From Styela clava (Eukaryota > Chordata > Ascidiacea > Stolidobranchia > Styelidae), in the NCBI RefSeq assembly GCF_964204865.1, contig NC_135252.1:6035383-6099382 (forward strand): 64,000 nt of DNA, written 5' to 3'. The notes beneath the pieces were generated by a model. The model was not told the DNA's origin. It was given only the letters and a program-made list of their open reading frames with translations, and did no database searches. This document shows positions 23,505 through 50,700 of the stretch, piece by piece (within the stretch, counting starts at the first letter, position 1; the number at the start of each line of letters is the position of its first letter). Made by a program: the position numbers and the translations under genes.

Positions 23505-23811
23505 GGCGGTGTGGCGCATCGTGCTAAGCGTTAGGAATACGCTCGCCACCACAGGTTCGAATCCCATGCAGGGATGATCATGTGTGAGAGGATTGCTGGA
23601 CTCCTCGCCGCAGTAGGATGGTTCACGTAACCGCTGGTCGGTTACGGTTTCCTTCACCATCAAGTCCATGCTTCCGAAAACAAATAACTGGCTAACTAAT
23701 CCCATACCCGACCTGAACTGGTAACCGGACGAGAGGCCGTGGTTCGCCATATGATTAAGCCGTCTTATCAACTTTCCTCTCTCCCGGGATAAACATGTAA
23801 ATCCTTCCTTC
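23505..23811 (+). repeat. tRNA-derived SINE, copy 2 (best preserved)
   Basis: The head GGCGGTGTGGCGCATCGTGC and a textbook B box GGTTCGAATCC (near 23551) show descent from a tRNA gene. The body and CCTTCCTTCC tail match copy 1. It lies about 270 bp upstream of the start of the 24080 gene. Confidence 0.9.
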
Positions 23812-24079
23812 CAGTTAGATATTTTTCCTACAGTCTGGCAGTCAGATAATAGAACTAAGTTTCGTAAAATATAAGCACAGAAGTGAAATTTACACTAGGC
23901 AGCTAGGGTTTGGCATTCTTTAAATCTTCAAAACTAATTTTATACTGCTTTTTAATCCAGTTCAACAGTAAGTGTGATAGCTGATGCTTTTCTTCAGCAT
24001 TATGCAACGATAAAAATATTAGGTACCTGTGCACATATTTTTAATAAAATTTTGGTATCTCATACCATTACATGAGAAA

Positions 24080-31022
<6,943 letters not shown>

Positions 31023-34000
31023 TTGATGTCGACTTTTTGAAAAGTTTCTTTATAAATATTATATTATCTTTGGTGTCTATATGTTTCAGTTGTATTGTTT
31101 CTGAAGATAAATTTTTTTTTTATCTAGTATATATTGTGCTAAGATGCTTGCTTTGTAAGAAATTAATTAGTAATTAGTACTGATTAATCAATTAATTTGA
31201 ACTCTTGGATTTAGAACTAAGGGCAATAACCCACACACCGTTTATCTTTCATTTATTGGAAATTATCCCATTGAAATACAATACAGTATTGATAAATAGA
31301 AAATGTCTATCTCAAGTTACGGCTTGACAGGTCCCATGTTTTCTGATTAAATTGTAGGTACGTAAAAGTTTGATGAAATTGGTATTTGATTTTCCTACCT
31401 CTATCCAAATTCACCATCGTGTAGCAACAAACACGGAACTGCCACAAGGTGCATTGTTTTTAATTTTCATGACATCATCTCACAAACAATAAAAACAAAT
31501 TCCATAGAGACCACAAAAATTTTTTGAAATAAATAATTGTGATAGCCTTCTAGTGACAACAACAATCTTTAACCACTGAAAATGTCAAAGCAATTGGTGG
31601 AGTAATTAAAAAGAAAAGAATTTTTTCGTAACAAGAAGAAAAATACTTAAATAGAAAATAGCAATCACAACATAATAACAAAATGATCCATGGGGCCACT
31701 TTGTGTCCAAAAATATATGTCCTCGGTCATTTCAAGATTTGAGATTTTTTTAGTGATTCAGAAATCAAGAGTGCTGCAATTCCTTAATTTTTTACCAATA
31801 TTCACATTCAAAATTTTTTTTTTATATTGCGAATTTACACATCTATCGTTTTGTCAATTTATAAAATGTAACTGATGTTGCTTTATGTGTATAAAACCAT
31901 GAATGTACTGACTGCCATCCCATTAATTATATAAAATGTATTTTATATTATATTCTTAGGCAGTAGATTTTAACATATTGACCAAACTCGCCCTGCAGAC
32001 TAAATGCTTTTTACTTGCTTTACAGTAAAATCCAATGAAATAATGTCATATACCAATTAACTACAAAATAATTTTAATGTTTCATCCGAGTATTGTCCAT
32101 GAGCTACTTGAAATATGAAAGGAGTTGATTTTTAAACGAGCCTTCAATGTTTGAACCAAAACAAAGTCACAACAAGAATGGCTAGTGCGATTGGACAAAG
32201 ATATGTGTTTATCAATTGTTCATTATTCAGATTCTGTCCTGCAATATTTGTCGTTCTTCAATATTCTAAATGAATATATTTATTATTAAGAAAAGTAGAG
32301 TCATCCAGATTTTATGAAATATCGATATTGTTGTAAAAAAAATGTTAATTTTTCAACAAAAGCAGTAATTTCTGTTATCATTGTAGTTACTTTTTCTGGT
32401 TAGACTGAGTATATCACCAATAGAAACACATGGCTGTGTTTATTTTCTACTCTATTTACACCTTGAAATATAGAATTGTTCAATATATTGCACAGGACTC
32501 AAAACAACTGGTGATTAACACTTCCAACTCTTAGATATTTTTATGTGGTCCGTAAAGAGACTATCCTATCCTTTTTTTATAATATTTTTTACATTCCTAC
32601 AGACTTTCCAAACACACATTAAAATTTTGAATCTTTCTCATTTTTTTACATGGTGTTTTTATCGGTTTGCAAGTTTGCTCTGAGATATGCACTTCGGGGA
32701 AATATGTTAGAATTCCAATTCTTTCAGATATTTCTCTAAAGATCCCAAACTCTTTTCGTGGATATTTAATTTGTAAATATTTTCATGGCACATGCTTGGT
32801 AATATTATGAGGGTACTGAATTAATATTTAGAGTGTCGTATATACATTCCCATTTTTAAATGTTCATTGATTTTTATTTCAATTTTCAATATATTATTCA
32901 AATCTCACTTTAGCCTATAACATTGAAAATATTGTGCGAATTGGATCTCATCTTATTGAATTATATAACCTGGGTGGAATGCAGGGCTCTGAAGACAAAT
33001 TCCATCAAATGCCGATCCATTCGAAAATTTGACTCTTGTGCTGGCCAAAACCATGATAAACTTTTGAATCACAGCAAATGTTTTCCTGTTCGAAAACTTA
33101 AAGTCTTGACTTTCAACATATTATGATGTATGAAACTCCATAGAGATTAAATTCTCAAAAAACATATAGAATACGAATCTTCCAGACTCCCAATGCCAGA
33201 AAAATTGTCCGTTTTTCAATTTTATTTTTTGTGTACATGTATTGCATACCCAATTTTACTTATGTCGATCTTATTATCAATCTCTGAGATTGAGATAATG
33301 TTACAACTCGCTGTTCGAATTCCTGTTTCCTTTGTCATTTGCAGTAGTGTGGTTGCTTGTAGAATATTTTATATTCTGTTTTTGTACTCTTGCATTGAAT
33401 CCAATTTAGGTTGCCTTTACTCTTTTAAGACTGTATGATATGCTGGAAGTGGGGTTCTTAGTTAAAATCGAACAATTTTCCAATGTTAAATGGAACATTT
33501 TAATTCGAATTGAATTCTCAATGATTATCTGCATGTTTCAGTAGCAAACAGTGAATTATCTATCACACATTACGGTATAGATTGGCCAATTAACATTTTT
33601 AACTGTGGTTGAATGTAACTATGGGTCAAACCTAATGCCCAACTGCTCACCCAACATTCATGTAATCAATCAGTCAGTGCCGAACCGGAAAGTTTTCGGT
33701 GCTCCCAATATAGCAGCTTTCTTGAACAGATATTGTATAAAATATTGTTCCAAAACGTTTGGAAAAAAATAATTGTGGTAAATAACACTGGATTATTGAA
33801 ATTGTGGAACAACAATTGGTGTTTCTCTTAGAAATTTAAATAGGTGTTTCGAATTATAGTAACCTTCTTCTGACTATGTTCTTCTACTTAGGACTGCACT
33901 TTTTTAACAATATTTCTGTTTGTTGCTAATATTTACTCAGAATTTTAAATAGTTGTGGAACTTCTGAAACTGTTATTCGACATCGGCACTTAAATTCAAG

Positions 34001-35811
34001 TTGTGCTGCTATAGTAATATTATTTACCACCAGTTGTATCTTTCTAATTCAGTCATTGCGTCCCACAACTTATTCATACACATTGCTTTCTTACAAATTT
34101 ACACACTTTGCATATTGGGGTAAATTGCTACCTATGATAAGATGCCTTTATTATCAAGTCTTTATTCTTGACTACTTACTATCGTATAGTATTTTTTAAA
34201 TGAAGCAATTAACCGCTAAATTTATGCAGCTTTGAAGAACACATTCACAAAGCAACATTCCAATTCCCCTTGATATGAAATTGCTCCAGTGCAGGTGATA
34301 GCATGTTGCAAAAGTTTTATTTTTAACCAAGCGTTCCGTTTTTTTTGTCATAGTATATTAGCAAATGCCACAGACCGTCGTCGTCGGGAAATTGGGTCCA
34401 ATATCATTCATTTATGACAGGTTAGTCGTTGTGTTATATATCTGTGTGCTTATTCCGTCACGTTGTTTTGTTTTATTCTTTGCTTTTTGGTACGTCGCGT
34501 TGTATGGGATTAAATGACTTTGTACGGCTCCCTAACTTCATGTAAATATTGTATTTTGGTTGGGTGGTGTCAGGGCTACCGTATGGTAGATACCAGCAAG
34601 ATTGCCTGAATACAATAGCTAAGCGAGCGGAACATACCCAGTGGGAATCGTGCAAAACTTGTCTTACAACGGCCTCGGCTTGGTCTCTCTGATAAGGAGT
34701 ACAGTGCCGACCAGTCCGGTGACACCTGAATACCTTCAGTGGCGGGCGGCAAAGAAGAGCATTTTTATGCAGAAGTGGATTTTCATACTGGTATTTTTCC
34801 CGGGGAATAATTTCTTTCGATATATATATGGGTATAGTTATACCGTTTTGTTGTAAACCGTACGCCGGCTAGATGTTGTTTGCATCGCTTTGCGACAATA
34901 TAAATGCCCAGCAATTCTTCTGTGCTGAATTATTCCTCATGTAGGATTATGGCTCGTGGCTAAGTCGGTGAAACGCATTACCTTTTATTGGACACAAGTG
35001 GATGGATCGTTGTTCTCGTTGGTATTTTTCTTCTTGTTGTTACCGCATGAAAAAAGTTGCTTTCCACATTAACTACAGGACCAATTTTTCAGTGGCTAAA
35101 GATTGTATATTGCATGAGTCTGTTATAACTTTTATTTCAAAACTTTCTGTGCTGGGCGCCATGTGATTCGACCTCTTGACAATTAATGCAAATTATTTGT
35201 AGTGGTTTTTCGACCTTTTTTGTACTACTCTTTTGCCAAAGTCGGAAGTTTTTTTACGGTACTGGTACTGTAAAAGGTAATATAGAGTTATAGACTATTG
35301 CCTGGTTTTGGTATTCGTATATTTGAGCATCGCTCTCTTGTACCATACATAGAGCAGAAATATATATTTAGCATCTATAGAAACATAAAAGCAATAATGT
35401 GGCTGACATATATATGAATGAATTAAACAAATAGAACTAGAAACTATGTATTCATAATTTATCAAAACTTAAAAATGTAACGATAAGATAATTATATAAA
35501 CGCACGGAAGTAAAACTAGAAACAACACGCGAATCAGAAGCTATGTACATAAGGAATGGTGGTTGGTATACACTGCGGTTCGACTTTCAATAAGTATATT
35601 TGCAACTAAATTCTCGTGCGTTTTTCAGCAGTAACCATGTAGGCTATACCATTGTTAAACCCAATAGAGTTTCTCATAACAGTATCATAGAATATTGGTC
35701 TGTTTTGTGGACTATGGGTTGGTCATTTCGAGAAAGTTCCCTCGTTCGTTGTTAGGGTATTACGTCTCTTTTTTGTAGTATGACGTCGAGTTCGTCGTGG
35801 TAATGTCCTTT
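31023..35811. other. 4.8 kb intergenic region, mainly unexplained AT-rich DNA
   Basis: Contains the 3' flank of the 24080 gene and the 3' flank of the cellulase gene, which converge here. I found no exon with splice support. Short frames such as 32923-33126 and 33193-33438 have no family resemblance. About 34620-34740 is locally GC-richer and open on the plus strand but matches nothing I know. A dispersed repeat occupies 35000-35345. Confidence 0.45.
35000..35345 (+). repeat. Dispersed repeat family B, copy 1
   Basis: Matches 54380-54755 in the same orientation: shared GGATCGTT, GCATGAAAAAA, CCAATTTTT, TGTGATT, GACCTCTTGA, AAGTCGGAAGTTTTTTTACG and GAGCATCGCTCTCTTG in the same order. The copies are diverged. 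No coding capacity; class unknown. Confidence 0.7.
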
Positions 35812-42781
<6,970 letters not shown>

Positions 42782-44768
42782 ATCGGATTATAGTCCTAAA
42801 TAAAATTATTTACCTGAACATAATCATAATAATTGGTGCAAGATATGAATACCATTTTATTAAATCCAGTACATAATTACGGATAAATTTGATTCTTCAT
42901 TTAGTAGCTGTCAGACTGGTGATTTAAAACACATGGTTATACTGAATTACATTTAATATTCTAATTTACGTATTTTTTTTCAGGCCAGCTTCAACTGTAT
43001 TCTAACTGGTAACGATATAATATTCCCTCGGTCAAAGTGATTGCTGTTAGCGTATGCCTATGTTTTCCTTAAACAGCTGACATATCTTCTTATCTAATGT
43101 TGCCTAATCGAGCTGTTTAGCTAAAATTCCAGGACTGATTCACTCACATCAAATATTTTATTGTAAGGCCCGAGGGATATCAAACGCAAGGATGATATAG
43201 CGGAATCACAAGTTTTAGTTGATTCTATCTCTAGCGCCGCGGGGCATTTGCTTGAGGCATTTATTATTTGAGTGAAGGTACAAAGTATTGTGATATTTAG
43301 ATGTGACTAAATGTTTTAACAGAACACTTTTTTATTTCTAGAAGTATGAAATATTTTCCATATTTTATATTTAATAATTTTAATTATTGGTTAATATCTG
43401 TTCAAGGCAAATGAATTTTAGGAGGCTCTTCAAGATGGGATAATTGTTATCGCGTCCTAATATTCAAGAAAATGTCTCGCACAACTTTGAAATAAGCGGC
43501 ATGTAATAACCATACTTAACTCATTCATTGTAATTGAAAAAAAAAAACATACAGAATAACACATCTTCAAAAAAAGAGAAATTTAAAAATTGATCAATAA
43601 ACTTGCCCGACAAAAATGGATGCTTGACTTTTTTGTAATTAGGCGTTGTGGAATATGTGTGCTTATTAATTTAGTAAATAAATATATTTACAAATGTTAT
43701 ATATCAATGAATGGCTGATATATTGAAGGCTGGATGCTAACACGCGGTTGTGTGGATTACGGATTGCATAAACTAGAGTTGAATGGCGTGAGACGGAGCA
43801 TAAATACATAGCGACATCAAAACTAAACCCCGTCTGCCCAAATTCGATAAACAGAAAATACAAAATCGTCAAGCCATAAAACACACAATGTATACATATA
43901 CGTTTATAAATAATAAACGAACAGATGTTTTTAACCTTTATTATACAGTTTTATTATGAAGCAGTTAAATTTACAGTAAATAAGACAGTGTTCATTTACT
44001 ATAAAGACCTATTAACATATATAAGATATTAAGTAGACAAATATGAGTATTTCCGTAAAAAAAAACTTTTTCAGTTTCTTATTGAAAATGTACTTAATGA
44101 AATATCACTCAAAGACTAGGGGAACAAGGCCATTATCATACCGATGTATAAACTTTGGAATTTCTAGTGTATACATATCCCACGGCTGTGGGAATACATA
44201 CTGGTGGTAAATCTGTGAATATGTTACGCGACTTTTCTCTGCAAATGACAAACTCAGCATAAAGCAGCGGTTTGCAGCGGCACCAAATCATCAAGGAAAA
44301 AACTAATGGCGCACCTTCACTAAAAAAATATGCTGCCGCAAAATAAAACACAAGTTTGTCATCGTTAATATGTACTTTATGCCTTTTGAGGTTTATAAAC
44401 ATGTAGGCCTAACTCTGCCTAGCTTTTCTTTAAAATGCTCAAAACTCACTCATGTTCGATAAACTCGGTTCAGCAAATGAATAAACTGCGGCCAACGAAA
44501 TTGCAGCATTAGGGTTTACCTGTTACTTAACAACGTAACAGAAAGTAAATAATATAGAACGGTAAAATGAATTTGATTCATATACACATCATTTGCTTTA
44601 ATGAGAAACAATAAAACATTTGGAATAAATATAATATGTTTCGTGGCGCACTGAGTAAATCGCTTTCCGGAACCCCTAGCTTAGCGTTTAGAGCCGGCAT
44701 TGTTATTTAGGAACGCAAATTGGGTCTAACGATCAGAATACGCATTGTTATGCAAGCGCGATGATTCT
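42782..44768. other. Intergenic upstream of the cellulase gene
   Basis: Holds the cellulase promoter region and AT-rich DNA without coding evidence. Frames such as 43666-43884 and 44136-44402 lack splice support or family resemblance. Confidence 0.4.
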
Positions 44769-45482
44769 ACCGTGTTTCCCCCAAAACAAGTCCAAGCCTG
44801 AATTTTAAAAATGATTTTAATTTAACCGCTCGCCTTGAAAAAAGACTTCGTCGATAGCGCAATTTGTTCACCTAATCCCGTGGAAGTTTCAATTCTGCTA
44901 GGGCGTCGCAAACTTCGTGATGGTGTTATAATAAATAAGTTTAATTCTGAAAATTTGGTTTTCTGTAGATAACGATTATTTTTCCTTGGTTTAAAAAGCG
45001 TTGCGCACCCCATCTCCATGGGGATTTCATATTTATATAAAGCAGGCTTTTCTACCAGCGCCCAATAAATGTGATTTAACTGACTTTTGTTAGATTTTGT
45101 TTGTTCGTTTATATAAAACTCTTTGCAAAAAAGGTAATATATTGAAATGTATCAATACGTACGGTATGTTTCACGGGAAGTCGCAACTTGAGCATATTTT
45201 TGGAGGGCGTCACAATACAATGAAGTTTGGAAACCACTGAGTCCTAGTCGATAAAAAGAAATCTTTTTTAATTTTTAAATGGTTAATTATCTTTATGTAG
45301 CAGCTATTTTAAATGAAAACGTGCTATTAAATTGATATCATATTTAATCATATTATTTATATATTTCGGTATTCATATTTTGTATATTAAAAAAATCTCG
45401 TTATTCTCTACATCCCCCAAAAATGAGCCCCAGTGTTCGAAAGAAAATTGAAGATAATGTCTTATTTTCGAAAAACACGGTA
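44769..45482. mobile_element. Candidate ~710 bp MITE with TACCGTGTTT ends
   Basis: TACCGTGTTTCCCCCAAAAC at the left and, reversed, TACCGTGTTTTTCGAAAATA at the right. Both adjoin runs resembling 'CCCCCAAAA.A' read inward, typical of small TIR elements with this end type. The interior is non-coding and seems to contain an older hAT end (GTTTGGAAACCACTG near 45221-45238). The target duplication is at most TA. Confidence 0.5.
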
Positions 45483-45589
45483 TAATGATGTATATTCACT
45501 CGGAATCGTGAAATTATCGTTTTACACTATTTTTAATATTTGTATTCCAAATCAAGAGTGAAAAAGTGCAAAAGATATAGTACTTTGTG

Positions 45590-45671
45590 TAAAATTGGTG
45601 TTCTCTTCGCGGCCCCTAGAATTCGTTTTGCGGCCCCTTCCAGGGCCGCGGCCCCCAGTTTGGGAAGCCCT
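45590..45671. repeat. Orphan hAT end
   Basis: GCGGCCCC...GCGGCCCCC followed by AGTTTGGGAAGCCCTG: reversed, CAGGGCTTCCCAAACT, a hAT-type end with the GC-rich subterminal boxes seen elsewhere in this window. No partner end located. Confidence 0.5.
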
Positions 45672-46149
45672 GGTCTAGCCCACCTCTTCATGCACCCAAT
45701 TCTGGCAACTTTGGTTGGGCATTTTTGGCAATTGACTCCAACTATAATCAGTTTGGCAATATATTTTTCATAATAGTTTATCACTACTGTTCACTCCCAT
45801 TTATAAAATCTATCAATTTGGCAGTGGCAAACGTTATAAATTTATTAATATGGTGTGGCAAGTAATTTTTATTTATTCATTTATTTTTAACTACCCGTAT
45901 GTAATTTATAACTTCTGTATGGTTGTGTGTGTGGGTGCGTGTGAGCGTGTGTGAAATATTCACATTATTTTAGGTGAGTGAACACGTACCCCTTCTTCTT
46001 GGCGAAACCTTCCATCTTGTATACATTCCGTACGTTTTAAACTTATCTAAAGTTTTGTTTGCTCTCCTGATTTCATAATCAGTTTTTATTTATATTTTTT
46101 ACCAATCATTTTATTGTTATGCTGATTATGGAGTCGAAATAAACTTATA
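45672..46149 (+). repeat. Dispersed repeat family A, copy 2
   Basis: Same family and orientation as 1188-1702: begins GGTCTAGCCCAC, contains a (TG)n-rich stretch near 45920-45955, and ends GATTATGGAGTCGAAATAAA. Divergence between the copies is substantial. Confidence 0.7.
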
Positions 46150-46872
46150 CCTATTTTGTTTTGGCTTACTTCAGGGAAAATTTATGAAAGAAGAGAGCTA
46201 TTTGGTTGGTATATCATTTTGAAGATTTGGCTTAATATAGAGAATATTGGTCATTTCATAACACAGTATACACTGATTAGGAAGTTTGATAACATATTTT
46301 CCGCGTGCATATTTATAAAACAGAGCAAAACCCTATTCCCAATGCAAATTGATTCACACGAGATGGCGCTGCGATAAAAGCCTTATTTCGATTTTCGGAT
46401 GTGACTGTTCATTTTTAAGATGGGAAGATAGATATAGAGAATTAATGAGAGGGGGGGGAGAGAGATTTTGTTTCACAATCAATGTCAACACTAACGTAAA
46501 TATACGGTAACCTAAACCAATATTAAAAGATTGTATGAAAGAAAAGTGAATAATGCAAGTCTCTAAAAATTCAGCCACCAGTCGATTCAGATCCCAGAAA
46601 ATATTAAATTTCAGCTTCCAAGTCTATGGTACGGTACCGGTACCGACTACCGGTAACAGTAGATTTCGTGTCATAAGCAACATTGAAATGGATGAATATA
46701 AGTCACGTTGACTTCGGTCTTGCGTTAAACCAGTATTCCGATAAGGTAATGACAATTATGAAGGTTATCGGTATTGCTGACATTCTGCTGTCCGACTGTG
46801 CTAGTTAATTTTCAATACTTTAATGCAACATATTAATTCATATTGTAAATTCCGCATTTATAAAGCCATATT
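46150..46872. other. Intergenic, nothing recognised
   Basis: AT-rich with a short (GA)n/G-rich tract near 46449-46465. No coding support. Confidence 0.35.
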
Positions 46873-47393
46873 GGGTCTCATGTACTTTCCTACCTAACGT
46901 ACTTCTAGTGGGCATAGCATAACAATTTTTAGGAAAGTACGGTACGTACATGAGACCCCGCCTGTGTCTCATGTACTTTCCTACCTAACGTACTTCTAGT
47001 AGGAGTAGCATAACAATTTTTTTAGGTGTCAATCCTATCCCGCACCTTACCACACCATCCAAAAATTATGTCACTGCAACGTCACAGTGACGTACTAGAG
47101 TCCTTCAAACTATGCGAACTTTCATCCAAGACGCGCAGACGAGAACCCGAAATCGAACAGCCGTTTCTCTCGTTTTCTAGTCGCATCGATCCCGATAGGA
47201 GAGAGAGCGCTGACGTTAGTCAGTTCTTTATCGTCGGCGCCGATGCCATTTCGGGCGATCGTACCAGTATTTTGCAACCTCTATGACATGATTTTTGGAT
47301 GGCGTAGTCAGGTGAGGGTTAGGATTGGCATGTCAAAAGATTGTTATTCTACGCCTACTAGAAGTACGTTAGGTACGAAACTACATGAGACCC
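46873..47393. mobile_element. 521 bp inverted-repeat element with exact 8 bp target duplication
   Basis: Outer ends GGGTCTCATGTACTTTCCTA and (reversed) GGGTCTCATGTAGTTTCGTA continue into a shared CCTAACGTACTTCTAGTAGG-like block. Flanks are exact GCCATATT (46865-46872 and 47394-47401). The left end is itself duplicated: 46873-46955 is a small palindrome and 46963 begins a second copy of the TCTCATG end. It lies about 320 bp upstream of the SYNRG start codon. Confidence 0.82.
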
Positions 47394-47715
47394 GCCATAT
47401 TTTTTGTGCTATCAAGACAGCCACTAAATATCATAACAGAGTTTTGAGTTATACTTACCGTATAGTCTCTCTGGTGGTAAATCGATTTCAAGTCATTTAG
47501 CTGTTTACCTTAAGCTACGGTACCGGTACCGTAATCTTTAAAATGGACGATTTAAACGAAATTAGTACCCATGAATATTTCACGTTCCTCCTATATAAGC
47601 CAAAGCATTTTAACTAATCCAATGGTATTTTTACTCGTTTATATTCTTTTTAGATTTGAGTAATGTAGTCCTATTAGCCTTGAATTAACACAGTGAACCT
47701 ATATTTTGAGATACA

Positions 47716-50700
47716 ATGGCATCGATTGGCAACAGAGCTAGGCAAAATGGAAGTGCTAAAGATCTGGATGCAAAAATAAAGGAGTCATTCAACATTTCGG
47801 GATCAACGCAAAAAGCTTCCTTCAAGTTTCAAGAGCCTGCACGTCGCACTGGGAAAAGGCCACAACACACAGTATATAAACCAAGTTCAACTTCAGCAGA
47901 TTGGAACAGCCTGGCTTTGAAAACAGATGATTTCATTACTCCAGTACACCAATACAATACGAGACCATTAACAATGCAACACGGTGTAACTAATTTTCAG
48001 CAACAACCAAACTATTTGATGGCCATGAACCCATTAACAGGACAGGCTAGTCAAAATCAAATGCCACATAATGCTCACTATCAAAATCAAATGCCGCATA
48101 ATGCTCAGCAGCAATGGGGGCCAAATGTTCAGTCAAGTGCTGGTTTTACACATGGAAACTTCGATTCGTCATTTGAACATTTTAAACATCAACCTAATAC
48201 TAATTCCCATTCATTGTATTATAATATGCCAGGCTGTATGGAGCCATCAAATGAAACTAGATTGACCAACCAACAAGTTGATACTGGTAACACTCCAGGT
48301 GTAAAAGCAAACTCATACTTTGGTCAGTTGCCATCTTGGATGATTAATCCACATGAAATTCCGATTGTTTACAAGGAAGTAATCAAGTTATGTGCATTGC
48401 CAAACAACTATGCTGATACAGCCAAACTGTATCCAATTTTTGTCAGTTCACAACTACCACAAGATGTTCTTGGTCATATATGGTCTGCTGCTAACAAGAC
48501 CACCCCCGGTCAACTTACTTTTTCTGAAGTATATATAGCACTGGCTCTCATAGGGCTCGCACAAATAGGTGAAATGAATCTTTCGGTTGATTTTGTGAAG
48601 AAACTGAAGTCAGCACCTATACCAGCACTTCAGTGCATGCAAAAGGATGTTAGAGCATTTGTTGCGCCAACTATTGCTCCGAATACACCAATTGTCAGTA
48701 ATAACATTGCTGATGACGATTTCGCCGATTTCCAATCTGTTCCCCATGTTCCGGTATCCAAAAATCATTCATCATCCTCTTGGGGGAATAAATCATCAGA
48801 CTTAACAGATGAAAGCTTCCAAGATGAAAGCTTCCAAGATTTTCAATCTTTCACCCCAAGCATTACAAATACAAACTCTATGATGACTCTTGATGATTCT
48901 AATAAACTTTCAGGAACGTTTACCGGTCAAAACAATGCAGAGGTGAAAGAACCGAATCTTAGTTCAAGCATTTTATTTGCAACTTTGCCCACTCCTCCAA
49001 AAAATACCAAAATTTTGAATACAACAAACTCAAAACCTATTTTCGAAAATTTTAGTGTGGTTCCTCCTATTATTCCGACTGGGAATGTGGCTGAAAATTC
49101 TGGCAAAATTAAACCGCTATCACTTTTTGGTGACACTGTTGTAAAGCCCCTGGAAGATAGTACTAGTAAGTCTACTGGATCTTTGCGATCTGAAACACTT
49201 TTAGACAACTCTAAATTTACCATACCATTCCCTTCTAAGACCTCTGTTGGTGATAGCCAAAAGAATGATTCTGCTGGTGACAAATATTCCGCACTTCGTG
49301 ATTTGACATCCATATCATTTTCTGATGCAAAAACGTCTGAGGAATCAGATACAAATTTTGATTTGATAGGCCCAGAGCCAGTAGCAACAGGATCAACATT
49401 ATTCCCAATTGCTAACGAACCAGAAGTGAAGGAAAAGCCATCCACACCAGTTAAGGAACAAAATCAATTTGAAAATGAACAAAATTTATTTGAGAATTTT
49501 TCGAACTTTACTCAAACTCCCCCCATAATGACCTCTTGCGAACCAGCAGCCACCGATGATGGTTTGTATAGTCTTGATGAACCCATTTCACCTTTGTCTG
49601 AGAGAAGAAACAGGAATGATATTAAGCCAATACCAATGTCACCACCTAAATCTCAACGTTTCGTTATTCCAAAACGTATTTCAGAAGCTGATAGTGATGA
49701 CTTTGGCGAGTTTTCTTCGGGGCCACCTCCAATTGACGACCTTGATATTGGAGAGTCTGACATGTACCACAATGGAAACTCTTCCTTGGTTGACTTTGAT
49801 GCTTTTGACGACTTTGAGAGTGCTCAAGAAACAAAGAAGACCAAGGACAGAGAAATAAAGGGAAAACATGATGGCACAGCTTTCAGTGAAATTCTTGTCG
49901 GCCAATCAAGCACAGAAAAATTTACAGCTTCAAATACCACAGTTGATGGTGCTTCAAATGACGATACAAAAAATACTGTGAGTGAAGGGGTTTGGAGTGA
50001 ATCTATTAGCGATTTTAGTGAATATAAAGTAGATGATACAAGCATTCAATCGATTGCTGAGTCCAACAACGACACAGTAAAAAAAAAGAAAATGAACACA
50101 ACTGATGTGAATAATATATCAGGTTGTATAACCCGACCAGAGCTATCAGTAGAAATGAATGAAGGTACTGTTGAAGTTCACCAGTCTATAGAAGAGCCAA
50201 AGTGGGATAGAGGATATGAAGAACTGAGAGCCATTGTTGAAAGTTCAGTTCGTTTAAAACCAATGGAAATATATGCAGATCATTGGGGAAGATGCTTGGT
50301 CATATGCAAAGACATTATTGCTTCCACCAGTAACATTTTTGCTGCTCTTAACAGCCCTCTTGTGTGCCTTGAAATCGTGAATTCCACTCGGGGTAAAGAT
50401 TTTATTTCATGCACGAGTGAGGTATATGGCGTTGCTAGACGAATTCGGAAAGGAATGGAAAGTGTTGGACTTGAAAATGAGGATCTTGAAATGACATTAA
50501 AAGATATTGAAATATCATGGAATAATCTTTTAGGGTTTTGCCCATACACTCCATCTGTACATAAAACACCTGAGCATTGCTGCACACCTTCAGGGAAAAA
50601 CTCAATTGATGTAAACGGTGCAGATGGATCATCTGCGTGTGGGTTATGCCTATTAAGTACTAGTGGTGAGTGGCCAGTTGGTTTGGAATGTGGTGGAAAA

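Noticed and set aside
13360-23811. tRNA-like heads with A and B boxes as functional tRNA genes
   Set aside because: They are followed by a shared non-tRNA body and CCTTCC tail, recur in several copies and do not fold into a full cloverleaf by eye; they are SINE heads.
34641-34856. Short plus-strand frame with locally higher GC
   Set aside because: No family resemblance, no splice support and adjacent to dispersed repeat B; not enough to call a gene.
45533-45784. Overlapping frames rich in Ala/Arg/Pro on both strands
   Set aside because: They fall on the GC-rich end of a hAT fragment and are composition artefacts.
48927-49445. 172-codon minus-strand frame within SYNRG
   Set aside because: Antisense shadow of the Ser/Asp-rich SYNRG linker; no protein resemblance.
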